Part shown: piece after piece, positions 7,904 through 16,734 of the stretch | Layout: each line of letters opens with the position of its first letter | Numbering within the stretch: position 1 is the first letter of the stretch | DNA from: Gemmatimonas sp. | GTDB taxonomy: Bacteria; Gemmatimonadota; Gemmatimonadetes; Gemmatimonadales; Gemmatimonadaceae | Direction: 5' to 3' | Length of the DNA stretch: 45,627 bases | Assembly: GCA_011390805.1 (NCBI GenBank) | Contig: JAABRT010000022.1 | Coordinates: 1-45,627 of the forward strand | Translations under genes and position numbers: made by a program | Notes under the pieces: generated by a model | The model's input: the letters and a program-made list of their open reading frames with translations, nothing else | The model's database searches: none | What the model was told of the DNA's origin: nothing

Positions 7904-10501
7904 ATGATTAATCCTGATCGTCTTACCGTCAAAAGTGGTGAAGCGCTGAATGAGGCGGTTTCACTGGCCCGCCGCGCCGGCAACCCACAGGTGTATGATC
8001 TGCATCTGTTGCTGGCGTTGCTCGCGCAGGACGAAGGCATCGTCGTGCCGATTCTGCAGCGCGTGGGTGTCTCCATTACCTCGCTGCGCACGCAGGCCGA
8101 AACAGAAGTCGGTCGCTACGCCAAACAGAGCGACGCGCAGCCCAATCTGTCGCGCGAACTCTCGCAGGTGCTCGATGGCGCTGAAAACGAGGCAAAACAG
8201 CTCGGTGATGCCTACGTCAGCACTGAGCATCTGCTGCTGGCACTCAGTGACGCCAAGGGGACGGACTCCACGCGCGTACTCAGTGCCGTCGGCGCCACAC
8301 GTGCCGCGCTCACCGATGCGCTCAAGCTGGTGCGTGGCAGTCACACGGTCACCGATCAGACGCCTGAACAGCAGTACCAGGCGCTCGATCGCTTCACGCG
8401 TGATCTCACCGACTCGGCGCGCAAAGGTAAGCTCGACCCTGTAATCGGACGGGATGAAGAAATCCGTCGCGTGATCCAGGTGCTCTCGCGTCGCACAAAA
8501 AACAATCCGGTGCTCATCGGTGAACCTGGTGTTGGCAAAACAGCCATTGCCGAAGGGCTCGCACAGCGCATGATCAACGGCGACGTGCCGGAATCGCTGC
8601 GGGACAAGAAGCTGCTCTCGCTCGATCTCGGCGCGCTCATTGCCGGCGCCAAGTTTCGCGGTGAGTTTGAGGAGCGGCTGAAGTCGGTGCTCAAGGAAAT
8701 CGCATCGAGTGAAGGACGCGTAGTGCTATTCATTGACGAGCTGCACACGCTTGTTGGCGCAGGCAAAGCCGAAGGCAGCATGGACGCCGGCAACATGCTA
8801 AAGCCCATGCTCGCCCGCGGCGAACTGCGTGTGGTTGGTGCGACCACACTCGATGAGTATCGCAAGCACGTGGAAAAGGACGCCGCACTCGAGCGGCGCT
8901 TTCAGCCCGTGTTTGTGGGCGAGCCGAGTGTAGAAAACACCATCGCAATTCTGCGTGGTCTCAAGGAACGCTACGAGGCGCATCACGGTGTGCGCATCAC
9001 CGATGGTGCGGTGGTGGCGGCCGCTACGCTGTCTGATCGCTACATCGGTGATCGCTTTCTCCCCGACAAAGCCATCGACCTGGTTGACGAAGCGGCCTCG
9101 CGGCTGCGCATCGAGATCGACTCGGTGCCGCAGGAAATCGACGAGGTCGAGCGTCGCATTGTGCAGCTGGAGATTGAGCGACAGGCGCTGTTGAAGGAAT
9201 CAGACCCTGCATCGCTTGAACGGCGCACCAGTCTTGAGCGGGAACTCGCCGAAGGCAAGGAAAAAGCGTCGGGGATGCGCGCGCAGTGGCAGCAGGAAAA
9301 AGATGTGCTCGGTGCGGTTGGTCGCATCAAACAGGAAATCGAACAGGCGCGCGTTGAAGCTGAAAAGGCCACACGTGGAGGCGATCTGAACCTGGCCGCC
9401 GAAATCACATACGGTCGGATTCCGCAGTTGGAACGCGATATGACGCTGGCCGAATCGAAGCTGGCATCACACGGCGGCCGTCCGCAGTTCCTCAAGGAAG
9501 AAGTTGCGGCTGATGATATTGCCGAAGTCGTCGCGCGCTGGACCGGCATTCCGGTGTCGCGCATGATGGAGTCGGAACGTGAGCGCCTCACACGACTTGA
9601 AGAGGTGTTGGCTACGCGTGTGATCGGACAGGACGAAGCGGTGCGCGCTGTCGCGAACGCGGTGCGTCGTTCGCGGGCCGGCTTGCAGGATCCCAATCGT
9701 CCCGTAGGCAGTTTCATTTTTCTCGGTCCAACAGGTGTTGGCAAAACCGAGACGGCTCGCGCGCTCGCGGAGTTTTTGTTTGACGACGAACACGCCATGG
9801 TGCGCATTGACATGTCGGAGTACATGGAAAAGCATGCGGTGGCGCGATTGATCGGCGCACCTCCGGGTTATGTGGGCTACGAGGAGGGCGGCCAGCTTAC
9901 CGAAGTGGTGCGTCGGCGTCCCTACTGTGTGATTCTCTTTGACGAGATCGAGAAGGCACATCCTGATGTCTTCAACGTCCTGCTGCAGGTGCTCGATGAC
10001 GGTCGTCTGACCGATGCGCAGGGACGCACGGTGGACTTCAAGAACGCCGTGGTGATCATGACGTCTAATGTCGGTTCATCATACATTCTTGAAGCGGCAG
10101 ACACGCCACTGGCCGAGGTTGAGGAGCGGGTGCTTGGTGCACTGCGCGGCAGCTTCAAGCCGGAGTTTCTCAATCGTGTCGATGACATCGTGGTGTTCCG
10201 TCCACTTGGCCGCGAACAGATCGATCACATCGCCGAACTGCAACTTGGCCGTCTGCGCAAGTTGCTCGATGAGAAGAAGCTAACGATCGAACTCACGCCG
10301 GCGGCGCGCGCGAGGCTCGCCGAATCGGGGTACGATCCGGTGTTCGGTGCGCGTCCCCTCAAGCGAGCCGTGCAGCGCATGGTGCAGAATCCACTCGCGC
10401 TGGCCGTGCTCGAAGGTCGATTTGTTGAGGGTGACCACATCGTGGCCGACGTTGACGATGCAGGCGGGCTCACCTTCCGCGTTGGCAAAACAGACGGGTA
10501 A
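7904..10501 (+). CDS. clpB: ClpB, ATP-dependent disaggregase chaperone
   Basis: Hsp100 chaperone that rescues aggregated proteins together with DnaK/DnaJ/GrpE in the cytoplasm. The 865 residues match the usual length. Order: Clp N-domain repeats (about 1-150); first AAA+ module with Walker A GEPGVGKT at 206-213 and sensor region [15 protein letters not shown]; coiled-coil M-domain (about 405-520), which separates ClpB from ClpA and ClpC; second AAA+ module with GPTGVGKT at 608-615, pore motif GYVGYEEGG and [11 protein letters not shown] near the end. The start [15 protein letters not shown] is chosen by homology with the family N-terminus; no close Shine-Dalgarno is seen. Confidence 0.98.
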   Translation: MINPDRLTVKSGEALNEAVSLARRAGNPQVYDLHLLLALLAQDEGIVVPILQRVGVSITSLRTQAETEVGRYAKQSDAQPNLSRELSQVLDGAENEAKQLGDAYVSTEHLLLALSDAKGTDSTRVLSAVGATRAALTDALKLVRGSHTVTDQTPEQQYQALDRFTRDLTDSARKGKLDPVIGRDEEIRRVIQVLSRRTKNNPVLIGEPGVGKTAIAEGLAQRMINGDVPESLRDKKLLSLDLGALIAGAKFRGEFEERLKSVLKEIASSEGRVVLFIDELHTLVGAGKAEGSMDAGNMLKPMLARGELRVVGATTLDEYRKHVEKDAALERRFQPVFVGEPSVENTIAILRGLKERYEAHHGVRITDGAVVAAATLSDRYIGDRFLPDKAIDLVDEAASRLRIEIDSVPQEIDEVERRIVQLEIERQALLKESDPASLERRTSLERELAEGKEKASGMRAQWQQEKDVLGAVGRIKQEIEQARVEAEKATRGGDLNLAAEITYGRIPQLERDMTLAESKLASHGGRPQFLKEEVAADDIAEVVARWTGIPVSRMMESERERLTRLEEVLATRVIGQDEAVRAVANAVRRSRAGLQDPNRPVGSFIFLGPTGVGKTETARALAEFLFDDEHAMVRIDMSEYMEKHAVARLIGAPPGYVGYEEGGQLTEVVRRRPYCVILFDEIEKAHPDVFNVLLQVLDDGRLTDAQGRTVDFKNAVVIMTSNVGSSYILEAADTPLAEVEERVLGALRGSFKPEFLNRVDDIVVFRPLGREQIDHIAELQLGRLRKLLDEKKLTIELTPAARARLAESGYDPVFGARPLKRAVQRMVQNPLALAVLEGRFVEGDHIVADVDDAGGLTFRVGKTDG

Positions 10502-10505
10502 CCTG

Positions 10506-10542
10506 CAAACACCCCACTGGCACTGTGCCAGTGGGGTGTTTG
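10506..10542. terminator. Bidirectional terminator between clpB and the ompA-type gene
   Basis: A perfect 17-base stem (10506-10522 with 10526-10542) around a 3-base loop. The outer part of the stem is A/T rich (CAAACA and TGTTTG), so it can act on both strands, as expected between convergent genes. Confidence 0.85.
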
Positions 10543-10642
10543 TGTGTTGCGGGTGTTGACCTGTGCTCACATTCACGTCGCATTGTGTTCAACGCGTGTT
10601 TAGCGCGTGTTCTACACGTGCTTTTTGCACGTTCAACGCGTG

Positions 10643-11287
10643 CTACGGCTGACGCGCTGCCGCTGACGCGACAATCGCCAACTCAATACGTCGGTTGGCC
10701 TGACGACCTGCTTCCGTTTCGTTGGTGGCAATGGGCTCAAGTTCACCGCGGCCCGACGTGCGCAGCCGGTTGCCTGCGACGCCTTCTGCCATCAGGAAAC
10801 GCGACGCTGCATCTGCCCGCTGCTGCGACAGGCGACGGTTGTAGTCGTCGGCGCCTACGGCATCGGTGTGCCCGACAATAAGTACGTCAGTATTGGGATA
10901 CTTGCCAAGGTTGGCTGCCAGATTGCGGAGATTGGCTGCCGCTTCAGCTTTCACGCGGTCGGAGTCAAAGTCGTACAGCAATCCGCTGTCGAACGTAACC
11001 TGAATGCCTTCGCCCACGCGCTCTACAACAGCTCCTGGAATCGCCTGCTCGAGCTCCTTGGCCTGCTGATCCATTTGATGTCCGATCACTGCGCCAGCGG
11101 CGCCACCGACTACCGCACCAATAATGGCGCCACGCGCCGTTGAGCCCGTCTGGTTTCCGACAACGCCACCGACAGCGGCGCCAACTCCGGCGCCGATCGC
11201 GGCACCGCTCTGCTTGCTTGACGCACAGGCAACTGTGCCTAACGCAAGTGTGAAGGCAAAGACTGGACGTACGATTGTGCGATTCAT
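10643..11287 (-). CDS. OmpA-family lipoprotein with glycine zipper
   Basis: Outer-membrane lipoprotein expected to tie the membrane to peptidoglycan, 214 residues. A signal sequence ends in ALGTVACASS (likely lipidated Cys, although position -3 is an unusual Thr). Next come glycine-zipper repeats (GAAIGAGVGAAVGGVVG and GAIIGAVVGGAAGAVIG, about 28-75), then an OmpA C-terminal domain with VLIVGHTDAVGADDYN, LSQQRADA and the peptidoglycan-contact region ANRRIELAI. Similar to the YiaD class. Start at 11287 is supported by GGGAGAA just upstream; it overlaps the stop of the small membrane gene by four bases (ATGA). Confidence 0.92.
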   Translation of the reverse strand: MNRTIVRPVFAFTLALGTVACASSKQSGAAIGAGVGAAVGGVVGNQTGSTARGAIIGAVVGGAAGAVIGHQMDQQAKELEQAIPGAVVERVGEGIQVTFDSGLLYDFDSDRVKAEAAANLRNLAANLGKYPNTDVLIVGHTDAVGADDYNRRLSQQRADAASRFLMAEGVAGNRLRTSGRGELEPIATNETEAGRQANRRIELAIVASAAARQP

Positions 11288-11505
11288 GATTTTCTCCCGG
11301 GTCCTACAAGTAGAATGCCGCCAACAACAATGGCGGCAATGCCAGCCCACATGGGGATGTTGACGCGTTCTTTGTCCTGTACTTCAATCGAGATCGGGCC
11401 CAGGTCGGCCTGACTGGTGCTCTTGGTATACGTGAACCCACCGTACGCCAAAGCGAGCGCGCCAGCCACGATCAGAACGATCGCGGCAATTCGTGTTGAA
11501 CCCAT
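11284..11505 (-). CDS. Small two-helix membrane protein
   Basis: A 73-residue protein with two hydrophobic helices (IAAIVLIVAGALALAYGGF and MWAGIAAIVVGGILLVG) flanking a short polar loop (SQADLGPISIEVQDKERVN). It resembles small uncharacterised membrane proteins of the DUF3185 kind, but this is not certain. It is the first gene of a two-gene unit with the OmpA-type lipoprotein, whose start overlaps its stop, so coupled translation is likely. No normal ribosome site precedes its ATG; the region just upstream holds a TGATCA pair instead. Function unknown. Confidence 0.75.
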   Translation of the reverse strand: MGSTRIAAIVLIVAGALALAYGGFTYTKSTSQADLGPISIEVQDKERVNIPMWAGIAAIVVGGILLVGPGRKS

Positions 11506-11523
11506 TGATCAGGGAAGTGATCA
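11506..11523 (-). promoter_or_regulatory. Paired TGATCA palindromes directly before a start codon
   Basis: TGATCA, a 6-base spacer and TGATCA end immediately before the ATG at 11505 on the minus strand. The pair can form a hairpin in the mRNA, or be an operator. It occupies the place of the ribosome binding site. Confidence 0.4.
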
Positions 11524-11592
11524 GACCACATGTGCGTGCTGGTCTGGGTGATCGCGGGTTGGTGCCGAACTGCATTGATGTCGGCACAATGA

Positions 11593-11623
11593 GGGTGGCA
11601 GCGTCACCGCGGTACTGCCACCC
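11593..11623 (-). terminator. Hairpin after the GMC oxidoreductase gene
   Basis: A perfect 9-base stem GGGTGGCAG / CTGCCACCC (11593-11601 with 11615-11623) lies about 25 bases past the stop of the minus-strand oxidoreductase gene. There is no T-run, so termination is uncertain. A second hairpin (GTGCCGA/TCGGCAC) follows at about 11566-11588. Confidence 0.45.
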
Positions 11624-11647
11624 CACTTCTACCCTGAAGCGCGAAGT

Positions 11648-13315
11648 TTAGATCTGGTTCGCGCGCGCAAACTGCGCAATGTGATCTGCAGCACGAAACG
11701 CCAGCGCTTGTATCGTGAGCGTGGGTTGACCGCGTCCACTTGTGACAAACGAGCTGCCATCCACAATGAAGAGATTCCGTACGTCGTGCGTACGATGGTA
11801 CTTGTCAACAACTGACGTCGCAGGATCATTGCCCATGCGACAGGTACCGAGCAGATGCACAGCGAAGCCCGGATCGGTGTTGATGGGATCGTCATGCATG
11901 CGCAGTGCGCCGGCCGCGTCGAGCAACTCGCGACCGCGCGCCTGAAACCACTTGTACATGGCCAGGTCGTGTTCGTGCTCACGGAAGGTGGTGCGAAGCG
12001 CCGGCAGTCCCCATGCGTCTTTCAACGCGGGATCGAGTGATACACTGTTGCTTTCCACCGGAAGCGACGTGGTGTGCGCGTAGCACAACAACGACTGGTT
12101 GTACCACGAACGCAGCCGCTGCTTGAACGCGCTGCCCCATTGCGGCTCCGAGGCCGGCAGCGACAGTGCCATGAGCATGGCCGGCACATCAAACCGGAAG
12201 TCATATCCGCCGCCACCAATGAAGCCAAGCGACTCGTCGAGTTCGTAGGTCTGATGCGTAATGCGCGACACCACCGGGCCACGATGACCATTGACCTCGT
12301 GTTCAAACTCGCCGCGTGTGAGTGCCGCACCGTTGAACATGAAATGCTTGCCCACCATGCCGCTGGAGTTGGCCAGCCCATTGGGATGCTGCGCGTTTTC
12401 CGACAACAGCAGCAGCCGTGGTGACTCCGCACCGTTGGCACTCAGCACCACGGCTTTGGCCGATTGACGGACTTCCCGTTTGTCGGCATCAAAATACAGC
12501 ACACCGGTGGCGCGTCCCGCGTCGTTCGTCTCAATGCGGAACACCGTGCACCCACTGCGCACCTCACAGCGACCGGAGCGCAACGCTTCGGGAATCATGG
12601 TGTGATTCGCACCCGACTTCGCACCCCATTCACACGGAAATCCAAGGCAGAAGCCGCAGTTGTGGCAGCGCTGACGTCCGTTGTACTCGCGTGACAGAAT
12701 GGCCATGGGAGCCGCCTTGTGACTCCATCCCACCTTCTCACAGCCACGGGCGAGCAATACGCCCGGACCCGTCACGTTCAGCGGGGGCAACGGGTACGGA
12801 CGGGAATGACGGGGTTCGCCGGGCGCGGTACTTACTTCGCCTGAGACGCCAATGGCCCACTCCACCGCACTGTAGTATGGCTCCAGTTCGTCGTAGGTAA
12901 TGGGCCAGTCAGCCAGTGAAGCCCCCGGCACACCACCGCGCACTGAATACTCGTTGAAGTCGATCGGGCGGAAGCGCCAGTAGTTGCCGGTAAAGTGAAA
13001 CGATGTGCCACCCACAGCTTTGGCATATCCCACAAACTGCCGGCGCTGCGCGGTCTCCTGTTCACTCGTGCGAAACGTCTGTGGCTGCGTTTGCGATGAG
13101 TTGGTCCACCGCTCCGTGATGAATGCGCCGAGCTCATCGTGCTCCATTTCCTCGGGCGCATACGCGCGTCCCTGTTCGAGCACGAGTACATCAAAACCTT
13201 TACGCGTCAGCTCACGTGCCACTGATGCGCCCGCCGGTCCGGAGCCGATTACTACAAAGTCTACCTGGTCAGTGGTGCGAAACGTGCGACCGGTGGGCTG
13301 TGTCTGCACGCTCAT
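11648..13315 (-). CDS. GMC-family FAD oxidoreductase, gluconate 2-dehydrogenase large-subunit type
   Basis: FAD-dependent sugar or alcohol dehydrogenase, 555 residues from this start. The N-terminal dinucleotide fold VIGSGPAGASVARELTRKG binds FAD. A cysteine-containing NCGFCLGFPCEWGAKSG stretch lies in the middle. The C-terminal GMC signature covers CRMGNDP and FIVDGSSFVTSGRGQPTLT. It starts at ATG 13315, overlapping the stop of the Tat-exported small subunit by four bases. In this enzyme type a co-folded subunit 3 carries the flavoprotein to the periplasm, and a cytochrome c usually accepts the electrons; no cytochrome gene is seen here. The substrate cannot be told from sequence: gluconate, 3-keto-sugar precursors or other polyols are possible. 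Confidence 0.9.
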   Translation of the reverse strand: MSVQTQPTGRTFRTTDQVDFVVIGSGPAGASVARELTRKGFDVLVLEQGRAYAPEEMEHDELGAFITERWTNSSQTQPQTFRTSEQETAQRRQFVGYAKAVGGTSFHFTGNYWRFRPIDFNEYSVRGGVPGASLADWPITYDELEPYYSAVEWAIGVSGEVSTAPGEPRHSRPYPLPPLNVTGPGVLLARGCEKVGWSHKAAPMAILSREYNGRQRCHNCGFCLGFPCEWGAKSGANHTMIPEALRSGRCEVRSGCTVFRIETNDAGRATGVLYFDADKREVRQSAKAVVLSANGAESPRLLLLSENAQHPNGLANSSGMVGKHFMFNGAALTRGEFEHEVNGHRGPVVSRITHQTYELDESLGFIGGGGYDFRFDVPAMLMALSLPASEPQWGSAFKQRLRSWYNQSLLCYAHTTSLPVESNSVSLDPALKDAWGLPALRTTFREHEHDLAMYKWFQARGRELLDAAGALRMHDDPINTDPGFAVHLLGTCRMGNDPATSVVDKYHRTHDVRNLFIVDGSSFVTSGRGQPTLTIQALAFRAADHIAQFARANQI

Positions 13316-13917
13316 AACACGCGCCCAAGCAGAGTGCGCTGGTTGTCGGGATGATCGTACCATCCAAAGGGCGGTTCGTATTCCATGACCGACTGCTGAT
13401 CTACCAGCTTCCAGCCGATGTAGTCCTTGTTGCCGCCATACTTCGGCAACGCAAACATGCCCGCAATCGTAGCAAAGCGAATGGCGTCAAAGAACTCGGT
13501 AGTTTCAATGGAGCGCAGCACGCTGTCCTGCTGCTCGTCCGACAAGTTGGCAAAGCGCGATATGCCAGGGTGCAACGTCGCAACGGTAGCGTTGAGATTG
13601 CGCAGTCCGTCCGCAAAAAAATCTGCCTGATCGGCCGCAAATGTGGTGAAGCTGCGGTCAATAAAAAACACCACGCCTGCTTCACGTGCACCGGGTGTTT
13701 CATCGGTAGGAAAAATGCGCGCAGTAATCGCTTCTACGTCGGCCGCGTCCTCGGCAGAGAAGTGTACGAGCTTGGGCGCACCATCCGTCGCTAATGGTTC
13801 AGCTGCGTGCGAATCTGCGTCTGATGCTGTATTCTCGCGGCAGGACACGGCGCCGGTAAGCCACACGGCGCCAATCGCACTTACACCCGCCAGGAACTCT
13901 CGACGTGATAAGGTCAT
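13312..13917 (-). CDS. Gluconate 2-dehydrogenase subunit 3 family protein with Tat signal
   Basis: Small subunit of 201 residues that pairs with the adjacent GMC flavoprotein. The twin-arginine signal is SRREFLAG at residues 4-11, followed by a hydrophobic stretch and AVSCRENT, where the Cys could be lipidated. The mature part has DAADVEAITARIFPTDETPGA and the FFIDRSF and ALPKYGGNKDYIGW segments typical of the family. The start ATG 13917 places the Tat motif at the very N-terminus; an upstream in-frame ATG at 13962 would only add 15 residues before it. The gene is first in the two-gene minus-strand unit. Confidence 0.9.
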   Translation of the reverse strand: MTLSRREFLAGVSAIGAVWLTGAVSCRENTASDADSHAAEPLATDGAPKLVHFSAEDAADVEAITARIFPTDETPGAREAGVVFFIDRSFTTFAADQADFFADGLRNLNATVATLHPGISRFANLSDEQQDSVLRSIETTEFFDAIRFATIAGMFALPKYGGNKDYIGWKLVDQQSVMEYEPPFGWYDHPDNQRTLLGRVL

Positions 13918-13962
13918 AGTAGGGCTAGCATACGATTTCTCACTCCCTCGCGCCAGAGTCAC
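13918..13962. promoter_or_regulatory. 45-base divergent promoter region
   Basis: Both neighbouring genes start at its edges. Plus strand TACGAT (13931-13936) and minus strand TATGCT (13931 down to 13926) are overlapping -10-like hexamers, so the leaders must be very short and the two directions may compete for polymerase. Confidence 0.35.
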
Positions 13963-15204
13963 ATGACCGCCTCAACGAAAGTCAGCTTCAGCAACGGCCG
14001 CGGCCAGCAGCTCACCGGTCGCCTCGAGTTGCCATCCGATGACACGCCGCACGCGTATGTGCTTTTCGCACACTGCTTCACCTGCGGCAAGGATCTGCGG
14101 GGCGCGGTCGAGCTCACACGCGCGCTCACGCTCGACGGGTATGGCGTTTTGCGCTTCGACTTCACAGGGCTGGGTGAAAGTGAAGGCGCATTTGCCGAAA
14201 CCACCTTTTCCTCCACTGCAGACGACCTGGTCGCGGCAGCGCAGTTTCTGGAGGCGGACTACCAGGCGCCGCAAATCCTGATCGGACACTCGTTGGGCGG
14301 TACTGCGGTGATCCGTGCGGCGGCACGCATCCCGTCGGCCACGGCGCTCGTCACCATTGGTGCCCCCTTTGATGCGGAACATGTCACGCGGCACTTCGGG
14401 CGTGCGGTGATTGCCATTGAAGAGGAGGGAGATGCCGAGGTGCAGATTGCCGGCCGTGCATTCCGCGTCAGCCGCGAGTTTCTTCGGGACGTACGCACCC
14501 AGCAAATCACCGACGCGCTGCAGGGGCTCACGCAGGCGTTACTGATCATGCATTCCCCAACCGATCAGGTGGTTGAGATAGAAAACGCGGCCAAGCTGTA
14601 CACGGCGGCGCGACACCCCAAGAGCTTTCTTTCACTCGATGGCGCCGATCATCTGCTCTCCGCTCGCCGCGATGCACAATACACGGCCCGGACGCTCGCC
14701 GCGTGGGCATCGCGATATGTGCCCGAGGCGGCTGAACAAAGCGTGAATGAGTTGGTGGCAATGGAAGATGTCGCTACGCGAACCGGGCGCACCAGGTACC
14801 GCACCGACGTGCGCGTTCGACGTCACGGACTCGTGGCCGACGAACCGGCAGCGGTAGGCGGTACCGACCTGGGGCCAACACCCTACGACCTGTTGCTATC
14901 GGCGCTTGGTGCATGTACCGGCATGACGCTGCGCATGTACGCCGATAGAAAGCAGTGGGCACTTGATGAGGTCACTGTGCATCTCAAACACGGCAAGCTG
15001 CACGCTAACGACGGTCAATCACCGCAGACTGCGTCATCACGCACTGATCATATCGAGCGCGTGATTGACATCAGGGGTGCACTTGATGAGACACAGCGGG
15101 CGCGGCTGCTCGAGATTGCGAATATGTGCCCGGTACATCGCACATTGGAGCGCGGAGTGACAGTGAGCACCCGCGCGCTGGAGGCTGTTGCCGACGCCGG
15201 TTAG
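13963..15204 (+). CDS. Alpha/beta hydrolase fused to OsmC-family peroxidase domain
   Basis: Bifunctional protein of 413 residues. The N-terminal alpha/beta hydrolase (about 1-255) has HCFTCGKD near the oxyanion region, FDFTGLGESEG, the nucleophile elbow GHSLGG with Ser110, acid region HSPTDQVVEIENA, and a late His in DGADHLLSARRD. The C-terminal OsmC domain (about 270-410) has the two redox cysteines: Cys318 in LGACTGMTL and Cys389 in NMCPVHRTLE. OsmC proteins reduce organic hydroperoxides using thiols. The fusion is a known bacterial architecture; the hydrolase substrate is unknown. The bacillithiol gene bshA elsewhere in the window makes a thiol-linked role plausible. Confidence 0.9.
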   Translation: MTASTKVSFSNGRGQQLTGRLELPSDDTPHAYVLFAHCFTCGKDLRGAVELTRALTLDGYGVLRFDFTGLGESEGAFAETTFSSTADDLVAAAQFLEADYQAPQILIGHSLGGTAVIRAAARIPSATALVTIGAPFDAEHVTRHFGRAVIAIEEEGDAEVQIAGRAFRVSREFLRDVRTQQITDALQGLTQALLIMHSPTDQVVEIENAAKLYTAARHPKSFLSLDGADHLLSARRDAQYTARTLAAWASRYVPEAAEQSVNELVAMEDVATRTGRTRYRTDVRVRRHGLVADEPAAVGGTDLGPTPYDLLLSALGACTGMTLRMYADRKQWALDEVTVHLKHGKLHANDGQSPQTASSRTDHIERVIDIRGALDETQRARLLEIANMCPVHRTLERGVTVSTRALEAVADAG

Positions 15205-15214
15205 CCCGTATCGT

Positions 15215-16204
15215 ATGGGTATGATCATGCGCCCGTTTCGTCTATCCCATACCGTTGCTGCGCTCGCTATGTTTCTCGTCGCGGGCGCCTGTGGTGAGCA
15301 GGGCACCGGTCCCGGTACTCCCGTCACACCGCCGCCGCCCAACGATGTGCCGGCGGGCCCATTCACGGTTGGTGCACAATACACGCACGCCAGCAACTGG
15401 ATTCAGTACACGGCCGGTGATGCGCCGCTCGTAATCATTGCGCCGCATGGCGGAACGCTGGCGCCATCGGAACTGCGCGATCGGGATTGCAGCGCGTGCG
15501 TGACGGTGAATGACCTCAATACACAGGATCTGGCACGACGTATCGCAGCGGCGTTTGCCGCGCGTACCGGACGACGCCCGCATTTGGTGATCAACCTGCT
15601 GAGTCGGCGGAAGTTCGACGCCAACCGCGCCCTGACTGAAGCCACCGACGGCAACACCGCGCAACTCGGCTCACCCTGGCGCTGGATGCACGCGGTGGTT
15701 GACACCGCCAAAGCCGACGTGGCGAGACGATGGCAGCGTGGATTGGTCATCGACCTGCATGGACACGCGCACGCGATTCCGCGACTCGAACTGGGCTATC
15801 TGCTCACCGCTTCACAGTTGCGGCAGAACGATAGCGAGCTGTTGTCGGCGAACACGCTGGCTTCAAGCAGTATTGCGCGATTGATCGGCGACGCGCGTAC
15901 CACGCGTGCCCCCGGAGCGATGCTGCGCGGGACACCGAGCCTGGGCGGTTTGATTGAGGCGCGCGGCTACCCGGCCGTTCCGTCGCCCACCGCACCGGCG
16001 CCGCTTGTGGGGGAGGCGTACTTCAGCGGCGGCTACAATACCGACCGGCATGGTTCGTCTGACGGCGGCATGCTTGATGCCATCCAGATCGAATGTCACT
16101 TTGCCGGCGTGCGCGATACGGAAGCCAACCGTACTGCGTTTGCCGAAGCACTGGTTGACGCATTGATCGAATTGCTGGCCGCCGAGTATGGGTGGCAACC
16201 CTGA
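15215..16204 (+). CDS. Predicted lipoprotein with N-formylglutamate amidohydrolase-like domain
   Basis: A protein of 329 residues with a lipoprotein signal (VAALAMFLVAGACGEQG, lipobox AGAC) and a Pro-rich linker TPVTPPPPND. The hydrolase domain has IIAPHGG, INLLSRRKFDANRA, a metal-site motif VIDLHGHAHAI and the late IQIECHFAGVRDTEANR. These match the N-formylglutamate amidohydrolase fold, a zinc-dependent amidase fold. The normal enzyme is cytoplasmic and belongs to histidine breakdown, so a membrane-anchored exported version must act on another amide, perhaps poly-gamma-glutamate or cell-wall material (inference). ATG codons at 15215, 15221 and 15227 all fit; none has a clear ribosome site. 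Confidence 0.78.
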   Translation: MGMIMRPFRLSHTVAALAMFLVAGACGEQGTGPGTPVTPPPPNDVPAGPFTVGAQYTHASNWIQYTAGDAPLVIIAPHGGTLAPSELRDRDCSACVTVNDLNTQDLARRIAAAFAARTGRRPHLVINLLSRRKFDANRALTEATDGNTAQLGSPWRWMHAVVDTAKADVARRWQRGLVIDLHGHAHAIPRLELGYLLTASQLRQNDSELLSANTLASSSIARLIGDARTTRAPGAMLRGTPSLGGLIEARGYPAVPSPTAPAPLVGEAYFSGGYNTDRHGSSDGGMLDAIQIECHFAGVRDTEANRTAFAEALVDALIELLAAEYGWQP

Positions 16205-16214
16205 TGCGCGTTGC

Positions 16215-16691
16215 ATGATCGCCAGCGCACTCGATCATCAACATCTGGCCGACGCATTGGCGCAGGCGCGGCTGGCAGCGGCTGCAGGCGAAGTGCCGGT
16301 TGGCGCGGTGATTGTGTGCGGCGAGCAGGTGGTCGCGCGGGCGCATAATCGCATGCGTGGTGATGGTGATGCGACATCGCACGCAGAACTGCTGGCAATC
16401 CGGGCGGCCAGTCAGGCGTTGGGTGACGCGCGCCTTGATGAGTGCACACTCTACATCACGCTTGAACCGTGTGCCATGTGTGCCGGCGCGATTGTGCTGG
16501 CGCGCCTCAAGCGCGTGGTGTTCAGCGCCTGGGATGACAAGGCCGGCATGGCCGGTTCGGTGGGTGATGTCTTGCGTCATCACAAACTCAATCATCGCCC
16601 CGACGTGCTGGGCGGTGTTGACAGTGAGCCGTCGGCTGCGTTGTTGCGCGAGTTTTTCGCAACCCGGCGTAACACAACGGCGGACGCCTGA
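16215..16691 (+). CDS. tadA: TadA, tRNA-specific adenosine deaminase
   Basis: Converts adenosine 34 to inosine in tRNA-Arg(ACG), so that one tRNA reads CGU, CGC and CGA. The 158 residues cover one cytidine-deaminase fold: GEVPVGAVIV, the zinc/proton-shuttle motif HAE at 56-58, and PCAMC with Cys86 and Cys89 as zinc ligands. ATG 16215 gives the usual short N-terminus; an in-frame ATG at 16188 overlaps the lipoprotein gene and would add nine residues. It ends inside the loop of a convergent terminator. Confidence 0.93.
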   Translation: MIASALDHQHLADALAQARLAAAAGEVPVGAVIVCGEQVVARAHNRMRGDGDATSHAELLAIRAASQALGDARLDECTLYITLEPCAMCAGAIVLARLKRVVFSAWDDKAGMAGSVGDVLRHHKLNHRPDVLGGVDSEPSAALLREFFATRRNTTADA

Positions 16692-16704
16692 GAGACGTCC
16701 GCCG
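16678..16704. terminator. Bidirectional terminator overlapping the tadA stop
   Basis: Perfect 9-base stem CGGCGGACG / CGTCCGCCG (16678-16686 with 16696-16704); the tadA stop codon sits in the 9-base loop. On the minus strand it is followed by TTGTGTT, so it mainly serves the symporter gene. Confidence 0.75.
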
Positions 16705-16734
16705 CTGATTCCATCACGCAATGTTGTGCCGCGC

